NCBI GenBank assembly: GCA_024642045.1
Contig: JAHEBX010000002.1
Coordinates: 1 to 64,000 of the forward strand
From: Pseudorhodobacter sp.
GTDB taxonomy: Bacteria; Pseudomonadota; Alphaproteobacteria; Rhodobacterales; Rhodobacteraceae
Direction of reading: 5' to 3'
Length of the DNA stretch: 64,000 nt
The translations under genes and the position numbers were made by a program. Below the pieces are notes generated by a model. That model ran no database searches. It was given only the letters and a program-made list of their open reading frames with translations, and was not told where the DNA came from. Of this stretch, positions 20,552 through 29,923 are shown in pieces. Numbering within the stretch: position 1 is the stretch's first letter; every line of letters starts with the position of its first letter.

Positions 20552-22222
20552 ATGGCCGACGCAGCCATCCACGGCCACGACCATGACACCCGCGGGTTCT
20601 TTACCCGCTGGTTTATGTCGACGAACCACAAAGATATCGGGATTCTCTATCTCTTCACCTCGGCGCTTGTCGGCTTGGTGTCGGTGATCTTCACCGTCTA
20701 CATGCGGATGGAATTGATGGAGCCGGGTGTTCAGTACATGTGCGCCGAAGGCATGCGCCTGATGGCCGATGCCACGCAGGAATGTACGCCAAACGGCCAT
20801 TTGTGGAACGTCACTGTCACCGCCCACGGCATCTTGATGATGTTCTTCGTGGTTATTCCTGCGCTGTTCGGCGGCTTTGGCAACTACTTCATGCCGCTGC
20901 AGATCGGTGCGCCGGACATGGCCTTCCCGCGGATGAACAACCTGTCCTACTGGATGTATGTTGCCGGCACCTCGCTGGCGGTTCTGTCGGTGTTCTCTCC
21001 CTCCGAGGGCGGAGAGCTTGGCTCGGGCGTGGGCTGGGTGCTTTACCCGCCGCTTTCGGTCAAAGAAGGCGGCTATTCGATGGACCTCGCGATCTTCGCG
21101 GTTCACCTGTCGGGTGCCTCGTCGATCCTGGGTGCGATCAACATGATCACCACCTTCCTGAACATGCGCACGCCGGGGATGACCCTGCACAAAGTGCCGC
21201 TGTTCGGCTGGTCGATCTTTGTCACCGCTTGGCTGATCCTTTTGTCGCTGCCGGTTCTGGCGGGCGCGATCACCATGCTGCTGACCGACCGTAACTTCGG
21301 GACCACCTTCTTCGACCCCGCTGGTGGCGGCGATCCGATCCTCTACCAGCACATCCTGTGGTTCTTCGGCCATCCGGAAGTCTATATCATCGTGATCCCG
21401 GCCTTCGGCATCATCAGCCAAGTCGTCTCGACCTTCTCGAAAAAGCCGATCTTTGGCTATCTTCCGATGGTCTATGCGATGGTTGCAATCGGTGTTCTGG
21501 GCTTCGTCGTCTGGGCGCACCACATGTATACCGTGGGCATGTCCGTCACCCAGCAAAGCTACTTCATGCTGGCCACCATGGTCATCGCGGTGCCGACCGG
21601 CATCAAGATCTTCTCGTGGATTGCCACCATGTGGGGCGGGTCGATCGAGTTCAAAACCCCGATGCTCTGGGCCTTCGGTTTCTTGTTCCTCTTCACCGTC
21701 GGTGGCGTCACCGGCATCGTGCTGAGCCAAGCGCCCGTCGACCGCGCCTATCACGACACCTATTACGTCATCGCGCACTTCCACTATGTGATGTCGCTGG
21801 GCGCTGTGTTCGGCATCTTCTGCGGCATCTACTTCTGGTTCGGCAAAATGTCGGGCCGTGAATACCCTGAATGGGCAGGCAAGCTGCACTTCTGGGCGAT
21901 GTTCATCGGCGCCAACCTGACCTTCTTCCCCCAGCACTTCCTGGGTCGCCAAGGCATGCCGCGCCGCTATATCGACTACCCCGAGGCCTATGCCTATTGG
22001 AACTACGTCTCGTCGATGGGTGCGTTCCTGTCGTTTGCCTCGTTCCTGTTCTTCATCGGCATCGTGTTCTATTCGCTGCGTTACGGCCGCAAAATCACGG
22101 TCAATAACTACTGGAACGAATACGCCGATACACTGGAATGGACCCTGCCTTGCCCGCCGCCTGAACACACGTTCGAGCAGCTGCCCAAGCGCGAAGACTG
22201 GGACCACGCCCGCGGCCACTAA
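20552..22222 (+). CDS. ctaD: Cytochrome c oxidase subunit I (aa3-type)
   Basis: [56 protein letters not shown]. Confidence 0.96.
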   Translation: MADAAIHGHDHDTRGFFTRWFMSTNHKDIGILYLFTSALVGLVSVIFTVYMRMELMEPGVQYMCAEGMRLMADATQECTPNGHLWNVTVTAHGILMMFFVVIPALFGGFGNYFMPLQIGAPDMAFPRMNNLSYWMYVAGTSLAVLSVFSPSEGGELGSGVGWVLYPPLSVKEGGYSMDLAIFAVHLSGASSILGAINMITTFLNMRTPGMTLHKVPLFGWSIFVTAWLILLSLPVLAGAITMLLTDRNFGTTFFDPAGGGDPILYQHILWFFGHPEVYIIVIPAFGIISQVVSTFSKKPIFGYLPMVYAMVAIGVLGFVVWAHHMYTVGMSVTQQSYFMLATMVIAVPTGIKIFSWIATMWGGSIEFKTPMLWAFGFLFLFTVGGVTGIVLSQAPVDRAYHDTYYVIAHFHYVMSLGAVFGIFCGIYFWFGKMSGREYPEWAGKLHFWAMFIGANLTFFPQHFLGRQGMPRRYIDYPEAYAYWNYVSSMGAFLSFASFLFFIGIVFYSLRYGRKITVNNYWNEYADTLEWTLPCPPPEHTFEQLPKREDWDHARGH

Positions 22223-22238
22223 GACCGCCGGCAAAGTC

Positions 22239-22268
22239 AAAAAGCCCCAGAGAAATCTGGGGCTTTTT
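22239..22268 (+). terminator. Intrinsic terminator downstream of ctaD
   Basis: AAAAAGCCCCAGagaaatCTGGGGCTTTTT perfect hairpin. Confidence 0.85.
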
Positions 22269-22286
22269 CATATCATCGGAGGCACC

Positions 22287-22778
22287 ATGCTAACCTTCAT
22301 CGCCTTGATCCTCTGGATCACCCTACCAGCTCTGGCTGCGCTGCAACTGTGGCGCATGGGCCTGCCGCGCGCCGGCTTACTGGCCTTGGTGCTGGGCGTC
22401 GCCATCATCCTGCTTGCCGCGGCGACAGAGGCACTTGACCCGCCCACAAATCACCAAAGCCTGCTCAACCTAGGCTTTGTTTACATCGCGATCAGCGGCG
22501 CCGCATTTATAAGCTATGGTCGCAACGCGGGCTGGCAAAAGCTGGTTTTTGCTTTGGGCTTCTGGTCGGCACATATCGGTATCGGGCTACTGCTTGCGCT
22601 TGGTTCGGCCGGCAGCCTGCTACCCGGCCTTGGCCAGTCCGATCTGCCCGCTTGGGCTGGGTCTTTGCCACAACTGCACAGCGCCGCTGCGGCGCTTAGC
22701 CTTTTGGGGATCTTGACCATGACCGTGTTCGCCTTATTTGCCCTTGTGCAGGTTGTGCGGCGCAAGCCCCTGCCTTGA
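22287..22778 (+). CDS. Hypothetical membrane protein (164 aa)
   Basis: ATG 22287 after GGAGG; about 5 predicted TM segments. Confidence 0.65.
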   Translation: MLTFIALILWITLPALAALQLWRMGLPRAGLLALVLGVAIILLAAATEALDPPTNHQSLLNLGFVYIAISGAAFISYGRNAGWQKLVFALGFWSAHIGIGLLLALGSAGSLLPGLGQSDLPAWAGSLPQLHSAAAALSLLGILTMTVFALFALVQVVRRKPLP

Positions 22779-22805
22779 CATCATCTGAGCCAAAGGACCG
22801 CGCTG

Positions 22806-23444
22806 ATGCTCACGATCTGGGGCCGCAAGACTTCCTCGAATGTGCAAGCCGTGATGTGGTGCGTGGAAGAGCTTGGCCTGCCGTTTAAACGGCTTGATAT
22901 CGGCCATAAATTTGGGGGCACTGACACACCCGAATTCATCGCCATGAACCCCAATCAAACTGTGCCCGTCCTGCAAGACGGCAGCCATTCTCCGCTGTGG
23001 GAAAGCGGCGCGATCCTACGATATCTTGCCACGGCTTATGCACCCGACAGCTTTTGGCCCGCCAATCTGCTGGCCCGCACCGAGGTCGACCGCTGGGCAG
23101 AATGGGCCAAGATCAACGTTGCGCTCGGGTTCACCACCCCGGTGTTCTGGCGCGTTGTGCGCACTCCTGTCGCCAATCGCGACCCCAAGGCCATCGCCGA
23201 GGCTGTCGCCGCGCTTGAGGCTAAACTGCGCATCGCCGACAAACGCCTCGGCCATCTGCGCTTTATCGCAGGCTCTGAGCTGACGCTTGCCGATATTCAA
23301 TTCGGACATCTGCTCTATCGCTATTTTGAGATCGACATTGCCCGTGCAGATCTGCCCAATCTCGCGCGCTATTACCAAGACCTGACCACGCGCCCCGCGT
23401 ACCAATCACATGTGATGATTTCCTACGAGGATCTGCGCGCCTAA
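22806..23444 (+). CDS. Glutathione S-transferase family protein
   Basis: LTIWGRKTSSNVQAVMWCVEELGLPF; NPNQTVPVLQDG; WESGAILRYLA. Confidence 0.9.
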   Translation: MLTIWGRKTSSNVQAVMWCVEELGLPFKRLDIGHKFGGTDTPEFIAMNPNQTVPVLQDGSHSPLWESGAILRYLATAYAPDSFWPANLLARTEVDRWAEWAKINVALGFTTPVFWRVVRTPVANRDPKAIAEAVAALEAKLRIADKRLGHLRFIAGSELTLADIQFGHLLYRYFEIDIARADLPNLARYYQDLTTRPAYQSHVMISYEDLRA

Positions 23445-23927
23445 ATGCCTTATGAATGGCTCCCCCCGACGCCTGAGGAAACGCGCCTGCACCTCTGGCC
23501 CTACCGCAGCCTGCCCCGCCGCGGCATGGTCTGGTTCCTCTCGGCCACCATCATCCTGATCGCGCTGCCGCTCTTGGCGCTGATCGGCACGCTTGCGCTC
23601 TGGGGCCTGCTGCCGTTTCTGCTGGCCGCCATCGCGGGTATCTGGTGGGCGCTCAATCGCTCGTTCCGCGATGGCGAGGTACTGGAAGACCTCGCCCTCA
23701 CCGCAACCGAAGTGACCCTCACCCACCATGGCCGCAAAGGCACCCAAACCTGGACAGCCAACCCCCATTGGGTCCGCGTCATCCTGTATCCTAAATCAGG
23801 CCCGGTGCCGAATTACCTCACTCTGCAAGGCGGCGAACGAGAGGTTGAACTCGGGGCGTTCCTGTCGTCGGAAGAGCGGGTAAAACTGCGCGCGGAGCTG
23901 CAAGAGGCCCTCGCCGCCCGCCGTTAG
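23445..23927 (+). CDS. DUF2244 domain-containing protein
   Basis: Two TM segments followed by ...WVRVILYPKSGPVPNYLTLQGGEREVELGAFLSSEER. Confidence 0.75.
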   Translation: MPYEWLPPTPEETRLHLWPYRSLPRRGMVWFLSATIILIALPLLALIGTLALWGLLPFLLAAIAGIWWALNRSFRDGEVLEDLALTATEVTLTHHGRKGTQTWTANPHWVRVILYPKSGPVPNYLTLQGGEREVELGAFLSSEERVKLRAELQEALAARR

Positions 23928-24001
23928 GCCAATCATTTGCCCATGACTGCGCTGCAAATTGCGGCCATAGGCTGGACTGACATCACACAAAGGGCCGCGC
24001 C

Positions 24002-24385
24002 ATGATCTATCGCTACACAATCCTCTACGTCGCTTCCGTTCCCGAAACCCTCGCCTTCTACGAGGCAGCCTTCGGCTTTAAAACGCAGTTCCTGCACGAC
24101 AGCGGCGACTATGGCGAATTGGCGACGGGCGACACCAAACTCGCCTTTTCCTCGCACGCCTTGATGGCGCAGATCGGCAAGGACGTAGCCACCAAGCCGC
24201 CCGCAAAACCTTCGTATGAACTGGCCTTTGAAACCACAGATGTCGTCAAAGCGCTCGAGCGCGCGCTGGCCGCCGGGGCCAAGCTGGTCAAGGCCGTTAC
24301 CGACATGCCTTGGGGTCAAACGCTGGCCTATGTCAGCACACCCGAAGGCACGCTGGTCGAACTTTGCACCCCGACCACGCCCTGA
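24002..24385 (+). CDS. VOC family protein (glyoxalase-like)
   Basis: YRYTILYVASVPETLAFYEAAFGFKTQFLHDSGDYGELATG. Confidence 0.88.
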   Translation: MIYRYTILYVASVPETLAFYEAAFGFKTQFLHDSGDYGELATGDTKLAFSSHALMAQIGKDVATKPPAKPSYELAFETTDVVKALERALAAGAKLVKAVTDMPWGQTLAYVSTPEGTLVELCTPTTP

Positions 24386-24445
24386 GGCTGTAATTCTCGC
24401 GCAAATCGCGGGTGGCTGCGGGGGTCGCTCCCCCCGCCCACCGTC

Positions 24446-24898
24446 TCAACCAAGCTGCGCCTTGATCTGCGCACCCACCGCGCCAAAATCCATCTGGCCG
24501 GTGTATTTGCCTTTCAGAACGCCCATGACACGGCCCATGTCCTTGATACTGCTGGCGCCCGTCTCGGCAATCGCCGCAGCAATTGCCGCCTGAACCGCAT
24601 CCGCGTCCATCTGCGCGGGCAGAAACTCGGAAATCACCTCGACTTCCTTCATCTCTTTGGCGTGCAACTCTGGCCGACCGCCCGCCTGATAGGCCTTGGC
24701 GCTCTCGTGGCGCTGCTTGACCATCTTGCCCAACAGCGTCAACAGATCGTCGATACCCACATCGCGGCCCTCCCCGCGTGCTGCGATCTCGTGATCTTTG
24801 ATTGCAGCCGACATCATCCGCAACGTCGACAACCGCTCGGACTCTTTTGCCCGCATTGCGTCCTTGACTGCCGCCCCTAGCCGCTCACGCAACTCCAT
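24446..24898 (-). CDS. GatB/YqeY domain-containing protein
   Basis: MELRERLGAAVKDAMRAKESERLSTLRMMSAAIKDHEI. Confidence 0.9.
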   Translation of the reverse strand: MELRERLGAAVKDAMRAKESERLSTLRMMSAAIKDHEIAARGEGRDVGIDDLLTLLGKMVKQRHESAKAYQAGGRPELHAKEMKEVEVISEFLPAQMDADAVQAAIAAAIAETGASSIKDMGRVMGVLKGKYTGQMDFGAVGAQIKAQLG

Positions 24899-25014
24899 CT
24901 TTCGCACTCCTTCAAAACCCAAGCCTCATCCTATACCCGCACCAGATTTCGCGCAACCAAGCCCCCATTTGTCAACCCATTGATATGACATACAAATCCA
25001 TTTCTCGCGAACCC

Positions 25015-25043
25015 TTGACCCTAAGCGCGCGCGCAACTAGTGT
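25015..25043 (+). promoter_or_regulatory. Candidate sigma70-like promoter of carA
   Basis: TTGACC - 17 bp - TAGTGT, 32 bp before carA ATG. Confidence 0.35.
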
Positions 25044-25074
25044 CCCCCAGATTTTGCCATTGGGAGTCGCCACC

Positions 25075-26232
25075 ATGACCAGCTCCACCGAAACCCGTCC
25101 CACCGCCTGCATTGCGCTCTCGGATGGCTCTGTGTTCTTCGGTCGTGGCTTTGGCGCAGTTGGCGAAACGGTGGCAGAGCTGGTGTTCAACACCGCGATG
25201 ACCGGCTATCAGGAAATCATGACCGACCCCTCCTACGCAAGCCAGGTCGTGACCTTTACCTTTCCCCATATCGGCAACACCGGCGTCAATATCGAAGACG
25301 ACGAGACCGCCACCCCCGTCGCCGCAGGCATGGTGGTGAAATGGGACCCGACCGAGCCGTCAAACTGGCGGGCAACCGCAGACCTGCAGGCGTGGCTGGC
25401 CTCCAAAGGTCGTATTGGCATCGGTGGCATAGATACCCGGCGGCTGACTCGTGCCATCCGCCAGCAAGGCGCGCCACATGTCGCGCTCGCGCATGATCCG
25501 ATGGGGAACTTTGACGTTGGCGCCCTTGTGGCCAAAGCCCGCGCCTGGGCTGGCTTAGTCGGCCTTGATCTGGCCAAAGACGTCTCCTGCAGCCAATCCT
25601 ATCGCTGGGATGAAAAGACTTGGGCTTGGCCAGCTGGCTATACCAAGCGCACGGGCGACGGACTGCGCGTTGTTGCCATCGACTATGGCGCCAAGCGTAA
25701 CATTTTGCGCTGCCTTGCTTCTGCAGGGTGCGACGTCACGGTCCTGCCCGCTACCGCTACTGCCGAAGACGTGCTGGCGCTGAACCCCGAAGGCGTGTTC
25801 CTGTCTAACGGCCCCGGCGACCCGGCAGCAACCGGCAGCTATGCCGTGCCCATGATCCAAGGCGTTCTGGCCGCGGACCTGCCGGTCTTCGGCATCTGCC
25901 TTGGCCATCAGATGCTGGCGCTGGCGCTTGGTGCGACCACGGTCAAGATGAACCACGGCCACCACGGCGCCAACCATCCGGTCAAGGATCTGACCACTGG
26001 GCAGGTCGAAATTACCTCGATGAACCATGGCTTTACCGTAGACAGCCAGACCCTGCCTCATGGCGTGTCAGAGACGCATGTGTCGTTATTTGACGGCTCG
26101 AACTGTGGCATCGCGGTGGATGGCAAGCCAGTGTTTTCGGTGCAATACCACCCCGAAGCCTCGCCCGGACCGCAAGACAGCTACTATCTGTTTGACCGGT
26201 TTGCCGAGGCAATGCGCGCTCGCCGCGCCTGA
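25075..26232 (+). CDS. carA: Carbamoyl-phosphate synthase small subunit
   Basis: TGYQEIMTDPSYASQVVTFTFPHIGNTGVN; FGICLGHQMLALALG; QYHPEASPGPQD. Confidence 0.96.
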   Translation: MTSSTETRPTACIALSDGSVFFGRGFGAVGETVAELVFNTAMTGYQEIMTDPSYASQVVTFTFPHIGNTGVNIEDDETATPVAAGMVVKWDPTEPSNWRATADLQAWLASKGRIGIGGIDTRRLTRAIRQQGAPHVALAHDPMGNFDVGALVAKARAWAGLVGLDLAKDVSCSQSYRWDEKTWAWPAGYTKRTGDGLRVVAIDYGAKRNILRCLASAGCDVTVLPATATAEDVLALNPEGVFLSNGPGDPAATGSYAVPMIQGVLAADLPVFGICLGHQMLALALGATTVKMNHGHHGANHPVKDLTTGQVEITSMNHGFTVDSQTLPHGVSETHVSLFDGSNCGIAVDGKPVFSVQYHPEASPGPQDSYYLFDRFAEAMRARRA

Positions 26233-26245
26233 CATCGAAAGATCG

Positions 26246-26260
26246 TTAACCAAGCTTTAA
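26246..26260. promoter_or_regulatory. CtrA-type box TTAA-N7-TTAA
   Basis: TTAACCAAGCTTTAA, 40 bp upstream of the glycosyltransferase ATG. Confidence 0.5.
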
Positions 26261-26299
26261 CCCTTCGGACGCAAAGTGATCTCACTGTCCGGAGGCACG

Positions 26300-28174
26300 A
26301 TGTCGTTAATTCCTTTGCGCCCTTTCCAAGGCATCTCTCTTGCTGCGTCCGTGCCAGAGGGCGATGCGAGCCTGCGACCTTCGGCGCAAAGCTTTGCCAC
26401 AGTGCTGCTGCAAGAACAGATGGTGGCACCGCACCAATTGGTGCAAGCGCTGTCGCAGCATCGCTTGCGGCGCCGGCATCTGGCAGACATCCTTTTGGCG
26501 CAGGGTGTTATCTCGGCCGAGGCACTTTACGACGCGATGGGCCGGCATTGGTCCGTGGGTGTCGCGAATTTTGCAGCAGACCCCCCGGACCCGCGACTGA
26601 CCCGGCGGGTCAACCATGTCACTACGCTGCGCGACGGGTATATGCCTTGGCGCAAGACCGGAAATGTCACTGTGATTGCCACGGCCTATCCAGACGAATT
26701 CCACCGCCACAAGGCCTGGTTGGAAGACGTGTTTGGCCCGGTTGCCATGGCCGTAGCGCCCTTGCGCGAGATCGAGGCAGCCATGCTTTCGATTCACGGC
26801 CAGCAACTTGCCTTCGCAGCAGAAAATCGTGTGGATGCCAGCGAAAGCTGCCGCAGCTACAGTGCTCGCAGCCTGCGGTTTCGGGTCGCGGTTCTGATAG
26901 GTTATGCCGTCACCCTCGCGCTTGTTGCCCCGCTTGGAATGCTGGGATTGCTGTTTGGTGTGGCTTTCGCTGCGGTGCTCGCCGCCAATCTGCTAAAGCT
27001 CGCAGCCCTGCTGATGCGGCCCGCACCGATCATGGCAGAAACGGCGGCCGTGCACATCGCACATCTGCCAATCGTGTCGATCATGGTCGCCCTATACCGC
27101 GAAGACAACATCGCGCCTCGGCTGGCAAAACGACTTGATAAACTGAATTACCCTAGGGAATTATTAGATATTCTTCTGATTGTTGAGGCAGATGACCATC
27201 TGACTCGTGACGCACTTGCCCGCACCGATCTGCCAGGGTGGATGCAGGTGATCGTAGTGCCGCGCGGCTCGGTTAAGACCAAGCCACGCGCGCTGAACTA
27301 CGCGCTGGATCATTGCCGCGGTTCAATCGTTGGTATCTATGACGCCGAGGACGCACCCGAAGCTGACCAGATTACCAAAGTTGTGAACCGCTTTTATGAG
27401 CGGGGTCCCGAGGTTGCCTGCCTTCAGGGCAAGCTCGACTACTACAACCCACGAAGCAATTGGCTGGCGCGCTGTTTCACCATCGAATACGCCGCTTGGT
27501 TTCGTTTGTTTCTGCCGGGGATAGAGCGGCTTGGGCTGGCCATTCCGCTTGGCGGCACAACGGTATTCTTTCGCCGTCGTGCGCTTGAAGAATTAGGCGG
27601 TTGGGATGCGCAGAACGTCACGGAGGACGCGGATCTGGGCATGCGCATATATCGCCACGGTTTTCGGACAGAGTTGATCGACACCACCACTTTCGAAGAG
27701 GCCAATTGCCGCGCGCTGCCTTGGGTCAAACAACGCTCGCGCTGGATCAAGGGCTATATAATGACCTACCTCACCCACATGCGTGACCCTGCACTGCTCT
27801 GGCGTCAATTGGGCACACGCCGTTTCATCGGGTTTCAGATGCAATTTCTCTGCAGCACATTGCAAACGCTTTCTGCCCCCCTGATCTGGAGCCTCTGGCT
27901 CGTGCCTTTCGGGGTAACCCACCCGATTGTGGCGGCACTTCCGCCAGCGCTGTTCAACACGATTTGGGTTATGATGTTCCTGATCATGGTCTTGGTAATT
28001 GGGTTTGACATCAAGGGGATGCGAAAAACTGGCCACGGGCTGAATCCGCTCTGGGCCTGCACTCTGATTCTCTACCAACCCCTTGCTACCCTTGCTGCCT
28101 ACAAGGCGATCTGGGAGCTGCTGACCAAACCCTTTTACTGGGATAAAACCAGCCACGGGCATTTCGATCTTTAA
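26300..28174 (+). CDS. Family 2 glycosyltransferase with N-terminal MshEN/GspE-N-like region
   Basis: DAEDAPEADQ, TEDADLGMR, QRSRWIKG (D,D,D,QxxRW); N-terminal duplicated helical motifs SFATVLLQEQMVAPHQLVQALSQH and HLADILLAQGVISAEALYDAMGRH. Confidence 0.85.
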   Translation: MSLIPLRPFQGISLAASVPEGDASLRPSAQSFATVLLQEQMVAPHQLVQALSQHRLRRRHLADILLAQGVISAEALYDAMGRHWSVGVANFAADPPDPRLTRRVNHVTTLRDGYMPWRKTGNVTVIATAYPDEFHRHKAWLEDVFGPVAMAVAPLREIEAAMLSIHGQQLAFAAENRVDASESCRSYSARSLRFRVAVLIGYAVTLALVAPLGMLGLLFGVAFAAVLAANLLKLAALLMRPAPIMAETAAVHIAHLPIVSIMVALYREDNIAPRLAKRLDKLNYPRELLDILLIVEADDHLTRDALARTDLPGWMQVIVVPRGSVKTKPRALNYALDHCRGSIVGIYDAEDAPEADQITKVVNRFYERGPEVACLQGKLDYYNPRSNWLARCFTIEYAAWFRLFLPGIERLGLAIPLGGTTVFFRRRALEELGGWDAQNVTEDADLGMRIYRHGFRTELIDTTTFEEANCRALPWVKQRSRWIKGYIMTYLTHMRDPALLWRQLGTRRFIGFQMQFLCSTLQTLSAPLIWSLWLVPFGVTHPIVAALPPALFNTIWVMMFLIMVLVIGFDIKGMRKTGHGLNPLWACTLILYQPLATLAAYKAIWELLTKPFYWDKTSHGHFDL

Positions 28175-28857
28175 CGGGTTTTCAATTCGCCCGCATCCAC
28201 CCGCAGGCGCGTTTCGAAGGCCTTGGATATATGCGATTTCAACGCGTGATAAGCCGCATCGCCATCATGGGCCTCAATGGCCCGCACGATCAAATCGTGC
28301 TCTGCCAGAGCAACTTCGTCGCGTCCCTCGGCGGCAAAAGTTGTGTTTGCCATCAGTGCCATTGAGCGGTGCACCAAATCCAGCTGCTGCACCAAAAAGC
28401 GGTTATGGCTGGCCAGATGGATCAGACGGTGAAAGCGTTTGTTGGCGCGGCTTAGCAGGCGGGGGTCGCCCCCCAGCAGTACGCGATCATCCTCGACCAT
28501 GCCGCGCAGCACCTTAATTTCCTCGTCAGAAGCATGTCGCGCCGCCAGTCGGGCTGCCAACCCCTCAAGCTCGGTCCGCACGACGTAGAGTTCGGCCAGC
28601 TGGTTGTGGTCCAGTGAGGCGACGATCAAGCTGCGCCCGTCCCGCGTCAGCATGCCTTGCGTTTCAAGCCGTTGCAGCGCCTCGCGCACAGGGGTGCGCG
28701 ACACGCCCATCCCTTCGGCCAGTTCACTTTCCACCAACCGGTCCCCCGGTTTGTAAGTGCCGCCCTCAATCGCCTCGAGGATCAACGTATAGGCATCTTT
28801 TTGCACGCAAAGCCCTCCACTCTGCCCCGACACTACCCCGCTGCCGTGCAGGATCAA
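28171..28857 (-). CDS. GntR family (FCD) transcriptional regulator
   Basis: DRLVESELAEGMGVSRTPVREALQRLETQGML wHTH plus FCD-like C-terminal domain; exact start uncertain. Confidence 0.88.
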   Translation of the reverse strand: MILHGSGVVSGQSGGLCVQKDAYTLILEAIEGGTYKPGDRLVESELAEGMGVSRTPVREALQRLETQGMLTRDGRSLIVASLDHNQLAELYVVRTELEGLAARLAARHASDEEIKVLRGMVEDDRVLLGGDPRLLSRANKRFHRLIHLASHNRFLVQQLDLVHRSMALMANTTFAAEGRDEVALAEHDLIVRAIEAHDGDAAYHALKSHISKAFETRLRVDAGELKTR

Positions 28858-28897
28858 GCAGATTGCCGACCGAACGGCATCGCGCTATCTGTGATCC

Positions 28898-29542
28898 ATG
28901 GAAAAACAGCATTTCTCTCACGTCTCTGCTTGGGTCTTTGACCTCGACAACACGCTCTATCCACCCCAGTTCCGCCTGTTCGATCAGATCGAGGTGCGCA
29001 TGACCGCTTGGGTTATGCAGGCTCTGCAGGTTGGCAAGACCGAAGCAGACCGACTGCGACAGCACTATTGGGACACCTATGGCACCACGCTGGCCGGGCT
29101 GATGCGCGAGCATGACGTTGACCCGGGTCCTTATCTGACCGATGTCCATGACATTGATTTCACGGTGCTTCCTCGCGACCCTGACCTTGCGGCACGCATT
29201 CGGGATCTGCCCGGCCGACGCATCGTCTATACGAATGCTTGCCAGCCTTATGCGTACCGCGTGCTCGAGGCCCGAGGGCTGAGCGGCCTTTTTGACGCCG
29301 TCTACGGGGTCGAGCATGCGGGGTTTCGTCCTAAACCCGAGCCCGAAGCTTTTCAGACGATCTTTACGCAGGACGGGCTCAACCCTGCCACCGCTGCGAT
29401 GTTCGAGGATGATCCGCGCAACCTTGCAGCGCCGCACGCGATGGGCATGCGCACCGTCCATGTCGCCCCCAAACCGCTTCAGGCGCGGCATATTCATCAC
29501 CATACCGATGATTTGGCAAAGTTTTTAGCAAAGCTGATCTGA
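28898..29542 (+). CDS. Pyrimidine 5'-nucleotidase (HAD superfamily)
   Basis: WVFDLDNTLYPPQFRLFDQIE; GRRIVYTNACQPYA; MFEDDPRNL. Confidence 0.88.
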   Translation: MEKQHFSHVSAWVFDLDNTLYPPQFRLFDQIEVRMTAWVMQALQVGKTEADRLRQHYWDTYGTTLAGLMREHDVDPGPYLTDVHDIDFTVLPRDPDLAARIRDLPGRRIVYTNACQPYAYRVLEARGLSGLFDAVYGVEHAGFRPKPEPEAFQTIFTQDGLNPATAAMFEDDPRNLAAPHAMGMRTVHVAPKPLQARHIHHHTDDLAKFLAKLI

Positions 29543-29614
29543 TCTGCGACACCTCACCGCGTCGCAATTCTTGTTCAAAGTTGTATCTATCACTCACCTT
29601 TACAGGAGTGTCCG

Positions 29615-29857
29615 ATGTCTTTGACAGCCCAAGCCCAGCCGTCGCGTTTTGATCGCATCTTGTCCGCTACACCGATCTTTGGTCCACTTGCCCGCGCGAT
29701 CGGCAAGGACATCAACCTGATTTATTACCTCTTGGTGATCGCTGTCACGGCGCTTGTGCTTGCCATCAAAGCCTTTGGCATCGCGGCCTTGGTAATGACC
29801 TATCTGGCGTTGATCCCGCTGATCTTTTTGTTCTTTATCGTGATCACCCTGCCCTGA
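29615..29857 (+). CDS. Small hypothetical two-TM protein (80 aa)
   Basis: ATG after AGGAG; two hydrophobic segments LIYYLLVIAVTALVLAIKA and MTYLALIPLIFLFFIVI. Confidence 0.55.
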   Translation: MSLTAQAQPSRFDRILSATPIFGPLARAIGKDINLIYYLLVIAVTALVLAIKAFGIAALVMTYLALIPLIFLFFIVITLP

Positions 29858-29923
29858 GCCGCGCTGCTTTGTCGCTTCGCTTTCGCCCCTTGACACGCTA
29901 GTTTAGGGTCAAAGGGAGCGATC

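Noticed and set aside
20414-22240. 608-aa ORF antisense to ctaD
   Set aside because: Low-complexity His/Arg/Asp-rich translation with no motifs, fully antisense to a certain ctaD; a GC-rich codon-bias shadow.
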